This document shows positions 9,485 to 18,798 of a stretch of DNA of 64,000 bases, piece after piece. Below the pieces are notes generated by a model. The model searched no databases, had not been told where the DNA came from, and saw only the letters and a program-made list of their open reading frames with translations. Source of the DNA: Limisphaera sp049537155 (lineage in GTDB: Bacteria; Verrucomicrobiota; Verrucomicrobiia; Limisphaerales; Limisphaeraceae); contig NZ_JBMVQZ010000011.1 of the NCBI RefSeq assembly GCF_049537155.1, forward strand, positions 76,426 through 140,425. Direction: 5' to 3'. The position numbers were made by a program, and so were the translations under genes. How positions within the stretch are numbered: position 1 is the stretch's first letter; each line of letters starts with the position of its first letter.

Positions 9485-9901
9485 TCAACGCCCAATCAAC
9501 TGGCGCACCTTGGCGAGCAATTGATGGGTGGGAAAGGGTTTGGCCAAAAAACCATCCGGTTGCACCGGGCTGCCGGCATAAACCGCCTCGTTCACCGTTC
9601 CGCTGATCAGGAGGATCTTCAGCTCCGGCGCCACCGCCCGGCATTGCTCGATCAGCTCCATGCCGTTCATGTTGTGCATGGCATAGTCGGTGATCATCAG
9701 GGCTGCTCGATTCGGTTCGGCCCGCACGGCTTCCAACGCCCGCACCGGATCGTCGAAGGTGATCACCTCGTATCCGTGCGGGGCCAGGACCATGGCGATC
9801 AGCTCCAGGATCATCACCTCGTCGTCCACGGCCAAGACGACAGGGCGCCCGTGGTCACCGTGGTCATTCTGCGGAGTGCGGCTGGAGGCAGGCGAGCTCA
9901 T
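9485..9901 (-). CDS. Single-domain response regulator (CheY-like receiver)
   Basis: The 138-residue product is a receiver domain only. An acidic pair is seen in VLAVDDEVMILEL, the phosphoacceptor Asp is D72 (LMITDYAMHNMNG), Ser/Thr is in LLISGT, and the conserved Lys in FLAKPF. There is no output domain, so it acts by protein-protein contact or in a phosphorelay. No histidine kinase is adjacent; the nearest is the hybrid kinase at 23.7-26.5 kb. Start ATG at 9901 is chosen because it directly precedes the Ser/Pro-rich leader and domain. Confidence 0.85.
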   Translation of the reverse strand: MSSPASSRTPQNDHGDHGRPVVLAVDDEVMILELIAMVLAPHGYEVITFDDPVRALEAVRAEPNRAALMITDYAMHNMNGMELIEQCRAVAPELKILLISGTVNEAVYAGSPVQPDGFLAKPFPTHQLLAKVRQLIGR

Positions 9902-10488
9902 GCACACTTGTTGCCCGCAAACAGTAAATGCCGCCTTATGCCCGGGATGCAAGCCAGAATCCGCCTGCCCTGTGGCCTGCCGCCCAGCCGGAGAGGGATG
10001 ATGCGGCACGGGCTGGGTCTGCCTGTGGATCACCCCTGACGAACGGGGGAAACCCGGCAAACTTTCCATACCCTGGCTGATGGATCGTATGCAGCAGGGG
10101 CCGCGGCCGGTCTACATCTGCCGGTTGTTGCGCAGCGTCATCCTCCGATGCTCCGCTTGGGTCCCTCACAGGTGGAGGGACCAAGGGAAACCTTCCCCAG
10201 CGGACGGCCCCGGATCCCACGGACCATTTCCTCCCCCTTCGGCACAGTGGACCCAGCCGTGCGAGGCAGTCTTGACAGAAACGGTGCATGCTTTCATAAG
10301 GAGTGGTGCAATGGTACCCGTCGGCAGCCAAACCCGACGTGCTGCGCGGCTCCGGAGACCTGACCTGTGCCCTTTCCCGGGTACGGCAACGGCTTGCGGG
10401 GACGCTCGAACCGGCGGGAAACGGTACAACTCCAGTTGGAAAACCTCTGCGGAATCCGTCCGTCACATTCCAACCCGACGAACCTGTT
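9902..10488. other. Divergent intergenic region upstream of the PA14 protein
   Basis: This 587-base gap lies between the response regulator and the PA14 gene. It holds the promoter at 10272-10300 and a leader of about 180 bases. A Shine-Dalgarno-like AAGGAG followed by ATG at 10311 falls at or before the predicted transcription start and opens a frame with no recognisable protein. No RNA gene was identified. Confidence 0.35.
10272..10300 (+). promoter_or_regulatory. Sigma-70-like promoter for the PA14-repeat protein
   Basis: A perfect -35 element TTGACA (10272-10277) is followed after 17 bases by CATAAG (10295-10300), four of six matches to TATAAT. Transcription would start near 10307, giving a leader of about 180 bases to the ATG at 10489. 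Confidence 0.5.
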
Positions 10489-13400
10489 ATGAAACTGCTC
10501 CGTACCCTCCTGTTGTGCGGTGCCCTGACCGTTCCCCGGCTCTGGGGCGCCAACATTGCCTGGATCAGCTTCCACCCGGCGGATGACTCGCCTTCTGCCG
10601 CGGCGGCGGCCCTCGGCTTCACCAACGCGCCGGACGCGCCTTACACCCAATTATTGCGGGCCAACGGCCACACGGTGACGCGGGTGGTGACCTTCGACAA
10701 CGCCACGCCCGAAAACGTGGGATTCCTGAACCAGTACGATCTGGTGATCATCAGCCGGTCTGTTCCCAGCGGGCATTATGAGACCGCCACCGAGAACGCA
10801 GCCTGGCACGGACTGCGCGTGCCGGTGATGATCCTGGGCGGGTACGTCCTGCGCAACAACCGCCTGGGGTTCACCACCGGAACCACCATTCCGGACACCG
10901 CCAGTTACGACCTCCGGTTGCGGGTGCTGCAGCCGAATCATCCCATCTTCAACGGGATCAATCTGGACGCCAATAACGTCACCGTGGACCCCTACGCGAC
11001 CATCATGGAATGGAACGGGGTCGTGCAGCGGGGCATTTCGGTGAACACCGACCCCGTCGCCGGCAACGGCACCGTGTTGGCCGTGGTGGGGACGGAAGGC
11101 GACCCGGCCTTTGGCGGGATGATCATCGGTGAATGGCAAGAGGGCGCCGTAATGGCCGGAGCCGGAAACGCGAGGCTGGCCGGGCCGCGAATGGTCTTCC
11201 TGACCGGCAGCCGGGAAGCCTCCGGTCAGACTTCCGAGATTGCCGGTATGTACGACCTTATCGGCATCGGCCCCCAGTTGTTTCTCAAAGCGGTGAACTA
11301 CATGGCTGCCAAAGCCCCGCCTCCTCTGCCGGACCTGGCCGTCGTCAGCACCACCGTGGCCGATGTGACGGCGACCGAAGGAGCCCTACAGTCCTTCCGG
11401 TTCGTGGTGACCAATCGGGCGTTGGAAAATGCTCTGCTCGGTCCCGGGAGCTACCAGTGGTTCATCAACGACAGCGTCGTGACCAATGCCACGGGCAGCG
11501 ACTTCTCCTTCATTCCCAGCGCCGCCCAGAGCGGCATGAAGATCTATTGTCGTGCATCGGTCGGCGATGCTTCTGTGTACAGCCCCACAGGGACGGTCAC
11601 GGTGGTGGCGCCCTTGGAAGTGACGGGCTACCTCAAGTGGGAATACTATCCAGGCCGGACGCTTACGGATCTGCGGTCCGGTAACCATGGTCGCCCGACC
11701 ACGATTCGCGCCATCGAGGCCTTCGATGCCCCGGCCAATTACGCCGACAACTATGCCAGCCGGGTCAGTGGCCTGTTCGTCCCGCCGGTGACCGGCAATT
11801 ACGTTTTCTGGATCGCTGCTGACGACGATGCGGATCTGTATTTGGGCACCAATGCCAGTCCGGCCAGCAAACGGTTGATCGCCCAGCAGGAGGGCTGGTC
11901 GGGTCGGAACAACTGGCTGACCCACGGCGGGGGTGGTGGTCCCCTGGCTTCCACGCAGAAGCGCTCGGATCTGTGGACACCGGACAATGGTATGACCCAG
12001 CCGTACGCCCTTGGGATTCCACTGGTGGCGGGGCAGAAGTACTGGATCGAGGCCGTCCACCGCGAAGGCGGCGGTGGGGACAACCTGGGTGTTTACTTCC
12101 TGACCACGGACAGCCAGGAGTACCTGGGTGGCGGTCCGTTGGACGGGACGCCTTCGAATCTGACCAACGGTCTGATCCGGCTGCTCACCTGGCAACCGAC
12201 CACCCTGACCATTGTGGAACAGCCGCAGTCGGTGACGCAGTGGGAAGGTTTGGACGTGACGTTCCGGGTAAGGGTGCAGACCGACTCGGAACTGACGCCT
12301 GTCTACCAGTGGCAGCGGAACGGGGTGGACCTGCCGGGTCGGAACTCGGACACCCTGAGCTTCGTGGCCACCATGGCTGACAATGGGGCCACCTACCGGT
12401 GCGTGGTGAGTATCCCCGGAACGGGCCTTACTGTAACCAGTGACCAGGCCACGTTGACGGTGCAACAGTCGGTCTTCATCCCGGGCATCGTCCGCCGCGA
12501 GGTGTGGGGCCCGAACAACAGCAGCGTCACCCGCGTGCAGGTGGAGAACAACCAGGCCGGTCCACCGAACATCCGGGAGTTCATCACCGCGATGGACGTG
12601 ACCGACTGGGCGGACAACTACGTGCAACGGTTGAGCACGTGGTTTGTGCCGCCGACGACCGGGCGGTACGTGTTCTACCTCTCGTCGGATGACGACTCCG
12701 ACCTGTTCCTGAGCACCGACGAGAACGAGGCGAACAAGCGGTTGATCGCGCAGCAGAGCTCCTGGAACGGGACGCGTGCCTGGCAGTCGGGCAACAACGT
12801 GTCGCAGCGGAATTCGAGCACGTTTGTGGCCCCGGATGGCTCCATGCCGTGGGCCAGCGGCATTCCGCTGACGGCGGGTCAACGCTACTACATCGAAGTC
12901 GTTCAACACGAGGGTACGGGCGGCGACAACGTTGCGGTCTACTACACGTTGTTTGGCGAGCCGGCTCCTGCCGACGGTACGCCCTCGAACCTGCGGGGCG
13001 ACGTGGTGGGTCTGAAGTTGCCGGCGCCGACCTCGCTGAGCATCACGCAACAACCGCAGAGCGTGACGGTGCGGGCGTGGCATCCGGCGGTGTTCACCGT
13101 CGGAATCCAAACCGACGCGTTGTATCCGGCCACCTACCAGTGGCGTCGCAACGGCCAGCCGATTGCCAACGCGACCACGACGGTTTACTCGTTCGTGGCC
13201 TCGACCAATGACAACGGGGCGCAGATTGACTGTGTGGTGACGTTGTCGCAATACGGCTCGGTGACCAGCCAGGTGGCGACGGTGACGGTGGCCACCGACA
13301 CGGTGTTCGTGCCCGGCAAGCTCAAGGAAGAGTTCTTCCCGGGAGCCTCGTTCGACGCGGTGCTGTATGGCAACGTTGGGTACCCGGCGGAGGTCAACGA

Positions 13401-14049
13401 GTGGACGATCTTCGAGTCGAGGACCAACATGGCTGACAATTACACGCGTCGGGTCAGCGGGTTCTTCATTCCGCCGCAGACCGGCAACTACGTGTTCTTC
13501 CTGAGCTCGGACGATCAGAGTCGCTTGTACATCAGCACCAACAGCGATCAGCCTGCGGCGAAGGTGCTGGTGGCGGCGCAATCGGGCTGGAACGATGCGC
13601 GGATGTGGGTTTCCGGGACGGATGCGTTGCAGCGGCGTTCGGATCAGTTCACGCCGGACGGTGGGGTATCGTATCCGTACGGCATGGGCATTCACCTGGA
13701 AGCCGGCAAGCGTTACTACATCGAGGCGATTCATCGCGAGGGCAGCGGTGGGGACAACCTGGCGGTGACCTACAAACTGACCAGTGAGAACGATCCGGTG
13801 GACGGGGATGCGCCGCGGCTGACGGGGGATGTGATTGGGTACATGGCTGCGCCTGCGCCGGTGGAGCCGCCGGTGCTGACGGTGGTGCGGCAGGGTGACA
13901 ACGTGGTGATCTCGTGGAGTCCTGCCGGAGGCCGGCTGGAGAGCAGTCCGGTGCTGGGTCCGGGTGCGACCTGGACGACCGAGACGACGGACAATCCGGC
14001 GGTGATCCCGATCACGGGCACGGCGAAGTACTTCCGCGTGGTGCGGTGA
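10489..14049 (+). CDS. Large secreted protein with ThuA-like N-terminus, three PA14 and Ig-like domains
   Basis: The 1186-residue protein starts MKLLRTLLLCGALTVPRLWG, a signal peptide. Residues about 22-290 look like a ThuA/glutamine amidotransferase-like fold (YDLVIISRSVPSGHY, VMILGGYVLRN). Three PA14-type modules follow near 374-540, 661-820 and 938-1100. Each has ADNY..R.SG.F.PP.TG.YVF and SSDD/ADDD..L(Y/F).ST-type motifs and a GGDN(L/V) turn. They are separated by Ig-like segments (about 577-654 and 854-934). The C-terminus NVVISWSPAGGRLESSPVLG to KYFRVVR resembles the end of other secreted proteins here. PA14 modules generally bind carbohydrates; no enzyme site is evident. Confidence 0.85.
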   Translation: MKLLRTLLLCGALTVPRLWGANIAWISFHPADDSPSAAAAALGFTNAPDAPYTQLLRANGHTVTRVVTFDNATPENVGFLNQYDLVIISRSVPSGHYETATENAAWHGLRVPVMILGGYVLRNNRLGFTTGTTIPDTASYDLRLRVLQPNHPIFNGINLDANNVTVDPYATIMEWNGVVQRGISVNTDPVAGNGTVLAVVGTEGDPAFGGMIIGEWQEGAVMAGAGNARLAGPRMVFLTGSREASGQTSEIAGMYDLIGIGPQLFLKAVNYMAAKAPPPLPDLAVVSTTVADVTATEGALQSFRFVVTNRALENALLGPGSYQWFINDSVVTNATGSDFSFIPSAAQSGMKIYCRASVGDASVYSPTGTVTVVAPLEVTGYLKWEYYPGRTLTDLRSGNHGRPTTIRAIEAFDAPANYADNYASRVSGLFVPPVTGNYVFWIAADDDADLYLGTNASPASKRLIAQQEGWSGRNNWLTHGGGGGPLASTQKRSDLWTPDNGMTQPYALGIPLVAGQKYWIEAVHREGGGGDNLGVYFLTTDSQEYLGGGPLDGTPSNLTNGLIRLLTWQPTTLTIVEQPQSVTQWEGLDVTFRVRVQTDSELTPVYQWQRNGVDLPGRNSDTLSFVATMADNGATYRCVVSIPGTGLTVTSDQATLTVQQSVFIPGIVRREVWGPNNSSVTRVQVENNQAGPPNIREFITAMDVTDWADNYVQRLSTWFVPPTTGRYVFYLSSDDDSDLFLSTDENEANKRLIAQQSSWNGTRAWQSGNNVSQRNSSTFVAPDGSMPWASGIPLTAGQRYYIEVVQHEGTGGDNVAVYYTLFGEPAPADGTPSNLRGDVVGLKLPAPTSLSITQQPQSVTVRAWHPAVFTVGIQTDALYPATYQWRRNGQPIANATTTVYSFVASTNDNGAQIDCVVTLSQYGSVTSQVATVTVATDTVFVPGKLKEEFFPGASFDAVLYGNVGYPAEVNEWTIFESRTNMADNYTRRVSGFFIPPQTGNYVFFLSSDDQSRLYISTNSDQPAAKVLVAAQSGWNDARMWVSGTDALQRRSDQFTPDGGVSYPYGMGIHLEAGKRYYIEAIHREGSGGDNLAVTYKLTSENDPVDGDAPRLTGDVIGYMAAPAPVEPPVLTVVRQGDNVVISWSPAGGRLESSPVLGPGATWTTETTDNPAVIPITGTAKYFRVVR

Positions 14050-14103
14050 GGCCGGCGTGCGGGAGGGCCTGATCGGGCCCGTTTGAGGATCGAGAAAGGC
14101 TGC

Positions 14104-14138
14104 GGGGCCGGGTGCGCCGGCAAGGCGCATCCGGCCCC
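14104..14138 (+). terminator. Strong hairpin after the PA14 gene
   Basis: A 15-bp stem (14104-14118 with 14124-14138, one G-U pair) closes a 5-base loop GGCAA, 54 bases after the PA14 stop codon. There is no T-run after it, so it is either an atypical terminator or a 3' stabilising hairpin. Confidence 0.5.
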
Positions 14139-14176
14139 CGCCGTATCCGGACAGCCCGGGAGGTTCGACTCCGATG

Positions 14177-14204
14177 TTGCGAGAGGCGGCCATTTTGCTA
14201 GATT
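14177..14204 (+). promoter_or_regulatory. Sigma-70-like promoter of rpsB-tsf
   Basis: TTGCGA (14177-14182) and TAGATT (14199-14204) are separated by 16 bases. The same -10 hexamer and spacing appear in the tRNA-Ala promoter at the window end. Start of transcription is expected near 14211, giving a leader of about 168 bases. Confidence 0.6.
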
Positions 14205-14271
14205 GGCGGTCCCTTGTGCCGGGACCACCGCCGCAACGGTGAGCCGCACAGGGAGGAACGGTCTTAAAAAG

Positions 14272-14359
14272 CCTGCGCGGTCGGTGCGCAGGGGGCCACA
14301 ACCACATCGGTTTGAATCCCGGCCATACGGGATGGCCCACCGTGTTGCGGACCGGTGGG
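14272..14359 (+). promoter_or_regulatory. Structured rpsB leader with three hairpins
   Basis: Three perfect inverted repeats lie in series in the rpsB leader. CCTGCGC/GCGCAGG is at 14272-14278 and 14286-14292. ATCCCG/CGGGAT is at 14316-14321 and 14328-14333. CCCACCG/CGGTGGG is at 14336-14342 and 14353-14359. The ribosome site and GTG start follow the last one. In other bacteria S2 represses its own operon by binding such a leader; whether this one does so is inferred. Confidence 0.4.
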
Positions 14360-14378
14360 ACGAAAGGGAAGAAGCATC

Positions 14379-15284
14379 GTGCTGAGCATTGGAATCAAGG
14401 AGCTGTTGGATGCCGGCGTGCATTTCGGGCATCAGACCCGCCGGTGGAACCCGAAGATGAAATCCTACATCTTCGATGCGCGCAACGGCATCCACATCAT
14501 TGACCTGAGCAAAACCCTCACCCTTCTGGAAGACGCTTGCCGGTTCTTGCGCGATGTCGTGTTGCGCGGCGACAAAATCATCTTCGTGGGGACCAAGAAG
14601 CAGGCCCAGCAGGTGATCCGTGACACGGCCAGGGAATGCGGCCAGTTCTGGGTGACGGAACGTTGGCTGGGTGGCACGTTGACCAATTTTGTCACCATCC
14701 GACGTTCCATGGCGCGGCTGGACGAGCTGGAAAAGATGGAGACCAGTGGTGCCATCAACAACTACGTGAAACAGGAACAGTCGCGGCTTCGCCGGGAGGC
14801 CGCGCGGTTGCGGAAGTATTTCGAAGGCATCCGGGGCATGGACCGGTTGCCGGGCGCGGTGTTCGTCGTGGACACCAGGCGGGAGCACAACGCAGTGGCC
14901 GAGGCACGCAAAAAGAAGATCCCGGTGGTGGCCATTCTGGACACGAACTGTGACCCGGACGAGGTGGACTACCCCATTCCGGGCAACGACGATGCCATCC
15001 GGTCCATTCGCTTGATTCTCGGCGTGGTGGCCCGGACCATCCAACAGGCCCGGGCGGAGTTCGAGGCTGGGGAATCGCGCCGGGGCCAGCCGGCCCGCAG
15101 GGAGGAGCAAAAGCCGGCCGCCCCGGTGAACGAAACGGTGTCGGCACCGGAATCCACGCCGGCCTCGCCGCCCGCGGCGCCGGCCGCCCCTGCGATGGAG
15201 ACGGCGCCGGCCGCGACAGAACCCGCGGCGCCGGTTGCCGGTACGCCTTCTCAGGAAAGCGGCGGCACGACTCCTGCCGCCTGA
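14379..15284 (+). CDS. rpsB: 30S ribosomal protein S2
   Basis: The 301-residue S2 homologue has the diagnostic N-terminus LLDAGVHFGHQTRRWNPKM, then IIDLSKT, FVGTKKQAQ, TERWLGGTLTN and LDTNCDPD. The ribosomal core ends near residue 225; an Ala/Pro/Glu-rich tail of about 70 residues is added, a common variable extension. The start is GTG at 14379, about 9 bases after AAAGGGAAG, giving the expected short N-terminus before GIKELLDAG. tsf follows 53 bases later, the conserved bacterial gene order. The unit is bounded by a promoter at 14.2 kb and a terminator at 16.2 kb. Confidence 0.97.
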   Translation: MLSIGIKELLDAGVHFGHQTRRWNPKMKSYIFDARNGIHIIDLSKTLTLLEDACRFLRDVVLRGDKIIFVGTKKQAQQVIRDTARECGQFWVTERWLGGTLTNFVTIRRSMARLDELEKMETSGAINNYVKQEQSRLRREAARLRKYFEGIRGMDRLPGAVFVVDTRREHNAVAEARKKKIPVVAILDTNCDPDEVDYPIPGNDDAIRSIRLILGVVARTIQQARAEFEAGESRRGQPARREEQKPAAPVNETVSAPESTPASPPAAPAAPAMETAPAATEPAAPVAGTPSQESGGTTPAA

Positions 15285-15337
15285 AGGCGGTCCTTTGGGC
15301 ACGAGACAACCAGGGAACGATTCACGGGAGGTTTTTT

Positions 15338-16177
15338 ATGGCTGAAATCACGGCTGCTCAGGTCGCCAAACTGCGGGAGATTACCAACGCCGGGATGATG
15401 GACTGCAAGCGCGCCCTTTTGGAGGCGCAGGGTGACATGGAAAAGGCGGTGGAGATCCTGCGCAAAAAGGGCGCGGCCACGGCCGCACACAAGGCTGCGC
15501 GGGAAGCCCGGGAGGGTGTCATCGTGGCCCATGTGTTGCCCGGGGCCCGCGCCGGCGTGCTGGTGGAGGTCAATTGCGAGACCGATTTCGTGGCGCGCAA
15601 CGAGATGTTCCGCAACTTCGCCCAGGAGGTTGCGGCACGTCTGGCTGCGGATCCGAACGCGGATGTGGAAAGCCTGCGCCAGGATGCCGTAAGCCGCATT
15701 CGCGAGAACCTTCGGATCGCCCGCCATGCCCGACTGGAGGTTCAGGGCTGCGGCATGGTGGCGGCTTACATTCATACCGGCGCCCAGATCGGTGTGCTGG
15801 TCGAGGTCGGCGCGGGCCGCGAGGAAACGGTGGCCTCGGAGGGCTTTAAACAACTGGTGCGCGACATCACGCTGCAAATTGCCGCCTCTTCGCCCCTGGC
15901 CATTTCCCGGGATCAACTGCCCGAGGCGGTGGTGGCCAAGGAGCGGGAGATCGCTGCCGAACAGGTCAAGGGCAAACCGCCCGCTGTGATCCAGAAGATC
16001 GTGGACGGCAAGCTCGAGAAGTTTTATCAGACCGTCTGCCTCCTGGATCAGGGCTACGTAAAACAGAATTCCGAGATCAGCGTACGCGAGTACATTGAGC
16101 GGGTGAGCCGCGAGTTGAACGACACCATCCAAGTGCGGCGGTTCCTGCGCTTCCAGGTGGGCGAGACCACCTCGTGA
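15338..16177 (+). CDS. tsf: Elongation factor Ts
   Basis: The 279-residue protein is the nucleotide exchange factor for EF-Tu. The N-terminal UBA-like domain carries VAKLREITNAGMMDCKRAL; the core has the signature CETDFVARNEMF and a second half-domain with EQVKGKP and LEKFYQ. Length matches the usual 270-300 residues. A good ribosome site (GGGAGG) lies about 7 bases before the ATG. It is co-transcribed with rpsB and followed by a Rho-independent terminator. Confidence 0.97.
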   Translation: MAEITAAQVAKLREITNAGMMDCKRALLEAQGDMEKAVEILRKKGAATAAHKAAREAREGVIVAHVLPGARAGVLVEVNCETDFVARNEMFRNFAQEVAARLAADPNADVESLRQDAVSRIRENLRIARHARLEVQGCGMVAAYIHTGAQIGVLVEVGAGREETVASEGFKQLVRDITLQIAASSPLAISRDQLPEAVVAKEREIAAEQVKGKPPAVIQKIVDGKLEKFYQTVCLLDQGYVKQNSEISVREYIERVSRELNDTIQVRRFLRFQVGETTS

Positions 16178-16203
16178 TTTGGCGGGTTCCGTCTGGGACT
16201 TCA

Positions 16204-16242
16204 GCCCTGCGGGTCGGCCACGGCCCGCGGGGCCTTCTTTTT
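16204..16242 (+). terminator. Rho-independent terminator of rpsB-tsf
   Basis: A 13-bp GC-rich stem (16204-16216 with 16221-16233, including G-U pairs) with loop GCCA is followed by CTTCTTTTT. It begins 27 bases after the tsf stop codon. Confidence 0.85.
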
Positions 16243-16295
16243 CGCAAGGCCCTCCGACCGGGTCGCGGACCAAGGCCCGGGGGCGAGGGCGTGGC

Positions 16296-17069
16296 TCAGC
16301 AGGGCTGCATGGCAGACGTGCCGGCTGTTGCGGGTGGAGCGGCGGCGGCATGCTGGTCCAACCAGGCCCGCAGTTGTTCCCACGAACCGCCCGTCCGCCC
16401 GTCTCCTGCCTGGGAGTGGAGATGCCACGTTTGCCAGCCGAACGCCCGGGCCGGTTCGATGTCGTTGTCCAGGCGGTCACCCACCATGAGGGTCTCGGCC
16501 GGGCCGATCCCCAGACTTTCCAACCTTGTTGTGGCCCATTGGAACACGTGGGGATCCGGCTTGGCGAAGCCGTGTTCGAACGAGAAAAAGCACAGGTCGG
16601 TTCGGAAACAGTCCGGGGCCAGGCCCACCCGGCCCAGATGAACGTGCAACTCTTCCCGTGTGTAAGCCTGGGCGTTGGAGACGAGGCCCATCGCACATTT
16701 GCGGGCCCGGAGCATCCGCAACACCGGCGCGACACCCGGGTGGAGTTCGATGTGCCGGCCGATCTGCATTTGGTGGTAAATGAAGTGAGTCAACCCGGCA
16801 GCCGGCAGACGCCGCAACTGTGGCACCACCTCCAACACCACGGCCGGCCAGAGGATTTCCGGATACGGAATCCCGCGGGCCCGGGCGATTTCGTGTCGCC
16901 GGGCCACTGCCCGGCTGCAGGCGGCGGCAAAATGCAGACGATTCAACGGCGGTGGACTCGCCAGTGTCTCCTCAAACAAGCGCTGCCATTGCGCGTCGGC
17001 ATCGGCCGGAGGCAGGCCCACCCGGAAGAGGGTCCCGTAGATGTCGAACAGCACGGCCCGCACTTTCAT
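16296..17069 (-). CDS. HAD-superfamily hydrolase
   Basis: The 257-residue protein has HAD motif I DIYGTLFRV near the N-terminus (nucleophile Asp, but the second Asp position is in the Tyr-Gly-Thr context), motif II VSNAQAY, motif III Lys in GFAKPDPHV and motif IV GDRLDNDIEPA. A helical cap lies between motifs I and II, so it belongs to the HAD-IA type. Substrate unknown; likely a small phosphorylated metabolite. Its ATG overlaps the stop of the upstream glycosyltransferase gene, indicating translational coupling. The Ala-rich C-terminal tail is unremarkable. Confidence 0.8.
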   Translation of the reverse strand: MKVRAVLFDIYGTLFRVGLPPADADAQWQRLFEETLASPPPLNRLHFAAACSRAVARRHEIARARGIPYPEILWPAVVLEVVPQLRRLPAAGLTHFIYHQMQIGRHIELHPGVAPVLRMLRARKCAMGLVSNAQAYTREELHVHLGRVGLAPDCFRTDLCFFSFEHGFAKPDPHVFQWATTRLESLGIGPAETLMVGDRLDNDIEPARAFGWQTWHLHSQAGDGRTGGSWEQLRAWLDQHAAAAPPATAGTSAMQPC

Positions 17070-18625
17070 GATACCGGGGCCCAAAGAAGCGGGTGATGAA
17101 GCGCTTCTGCAAGGGTTTTCTCGAGCATTGCCTGCTGGGCAAGGCGTGCGGCATCCGGCTGCGCCGGTTCCGGGCGGCGGCGCAACAACCGGTGAAACCT
17201 GAGGGCGTAGGCGCCGGGGTGGGTCCAGCGATCCGCTCCGGCCGGCCAGGAGGTCACTTCCAGAGAACCGCGCGCCGTCCGGGCGCGCCACTCCGCCAAC
17301 CACGGATTCAACGGCAGGCACGCCTCCCAGCTTTCTTCGATGGACCGGGTCAACACCTCGAGCTGTCCCGTCAAGGTCAGCTGACTGAACGCCACGTGAG
17401 GCGGAGCGGTTTCCCACCAGGGCTGCAGGGCCGGATGCCTGCGCAGAGAACGCGGCAGCAGCCGGCGCCAGCGGTCAAACGCCCGTTGCAGGCGCCGTTG
17501 TTCAGCCCGCCAGTCCAACCAGGCCGTGGGGATGCGGATGTCGGTGTACAACTGCGGGAAATGAAATCCCATGTGCTGCAGGTCCGGCACCACCGCGGGC
17601 AATGCCCGGGCGATCAGTGGCCGGCCGACCGCGGCGGCCTCCAGATAGGGCAGGCCGAACCCCTCCTGGACCGATGTCAGCAGAACCGCCTCAGAGGCGC
17701 GCATGAGGGTCAGCACGTCCGGTGCACGCGGGTCCGGGTCGGCCAGCGCTCCCAGCGCCAGCGGCCAGCCATGGCGGCGGGCGGCTTCAGCCAACGCCCG
17801 GGCGTAGGGAACCTCCTCTTCCGAGCTGGGCCCGCCCGTGGTGATGAGGCATGCCTCCGGACGAAGCCACCGCGTCAGCAAGAGGGCTTCGGCAAGGTTC
17901 TTCCGCCGCAGCAACCGGCACGGCACCACCCAGGCGACGCGTCCACCGGTCAGCGGATGTTCCCTCAGCCAGGACCGGGCGGCCCGGACGGTTGCCTTGG
18001 CTGGAGGGGCCTGCCGGGCCACGAGATTCGGCAACCAACCCACCCGCGATCCGAGGAATGCTCGCAGCAGCGTGAAGTCGCGCCGATTGATGGTGGCGTG
18101 CCGAACCTGCCGCCCCGTGGCGAACACGATCCCGGCCACTTCGGCCAGCGAGCGCACGCCATTCCTGCGCAACTCCTCCCACCGATGCCAGCGGTGTTCG
18201 AACCACCAGTCGTGATGATGAGCCACGAGTGCAAACCCCCGCGCCTCCGAGACACGCAGGATTTCCCGCAACATGGCCAGATTGCGGCCCAAGCCCGGGT
18301 TGTGCAGCCAGATGACGGCGCTGCCGTTTGGGAAAGGCCCCAGCAACGTTTCCAGAAACCGGCGGAGCCGGGCCCTGCGCCGGGCCGGGCTCATGCGCGT
18401 TTCCGCGACGTATCCCATGGCCGGGTCTGTGACCAGCCTGAACGGGACGTTGGGATGCTGTTTGCAGAGGGCCTCCCACCAGTCGGCCTCGGGCGGCTCG
18501 CCGCCCGCCAACGACACCGATTCCCAGCATCCGGCATCATGCGAAAGCAGCGCGTGGATCCCCAGCTCCACCACCCGGCGCACACCCCCGGGCCGGTAAT
18601 GATAGTGAACCACCACCAGATGCAT
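17066..18625 (-). CDS. GT4-like glycosyltransferase
   Basis: The 519-residue protein starts with MHLVVVHYHYRPGGVRRVVE, the typical first Rossmann strand and glycine loop of GT-B retaining transferases. The C-terminal Rossmann domain has the Arg/Lys donor-binding motif VVPCRLLRRKNLAEALLL. It also has the acidic E-x7-E-like motif TSVQEGFGLPYLEAAAVGRP. It probably transfers a sugar from a nucleotide donor to a glycan or lipid acceptor in the cytoplasm. About 130 residues beyond the core fold form a charged C-terminal region of unknown role. It is the upstream gene of a two-gene unit with the HAD hydrolase. Confidence 0.78.
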   Translation of the reverse strand: MHLVVVHYHYRPGGVRRVVELGIHALLSHDAGCWESVSLAGGEPPEADWWEALCKQHPNVPFRLVTDPAMGYVAETRMSPARRRARLRRFLETLLGPFPNGSAVIWLHNPGLGRNLAMLREILRVSEARGFALVAHHHDWWFEHRWHRWEELRRNGVRSLAEVAGIVFATGRQVRHATINRRDFTLLRAFLGSRVGWLPNLVARQAPPAKATVRAARSWLREHPLTGGRVAWVVPCRLLRRKNLAEALLLTRWLRPEACLITTGGPSSEEEVPYARALAEAARRHGWPLALGALADPDPRAPDVLTLMRASEAVLLTSVQEGFGLPYLEAAAVGRPLIARALPAVVPDLQHMGFHFPQLYTDIRIPTAWLDWRAEQRRLQRAFDRWRRLLPRSLRRHPALQPWWETAPPHVAFSQLTLTGQLEVLTRSIEESWEACLPLNPWLAEWRARTARGSLEVTSWPAGADRWTHPGAYALRFHRLLRRRPEPAQPDAARLAQQAMLEKTLAEALHHPLLWAPVS

Positions 18626-18798
18626 CGCTCCTGTGAGACTGCCCGGGCCCGTGCATCATCGCAAGGTGGCCGGCGGATCGGGCTGGTTCCGCGGCTAGAA
18701 CGTGACCGGCGCAGCCGCTGGCGCGAAACCTGTGCAGGGCTTCCGGACGGCCCCGCAGGCGGGAGGCTGTGCCCGGCCCGGAGGGTGCGCCTTTCCCT

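Noticed and set aside
10380..10488. Leader of the PA14 gene considered as a cyclic-di-GMP riboswitch.
   Set aside because: The conserved core and tetraloop receptor elements could not be matched.
10311..10586. AAGGAG plus ATG upstream of the PA14 gene suggested a small gene.
   Set aside because: The ribosome site overlaps the predicted promoter and start of transcription, and the frame yields an Arg/Pro-rich product without protein character that runs into the PA14 gene.
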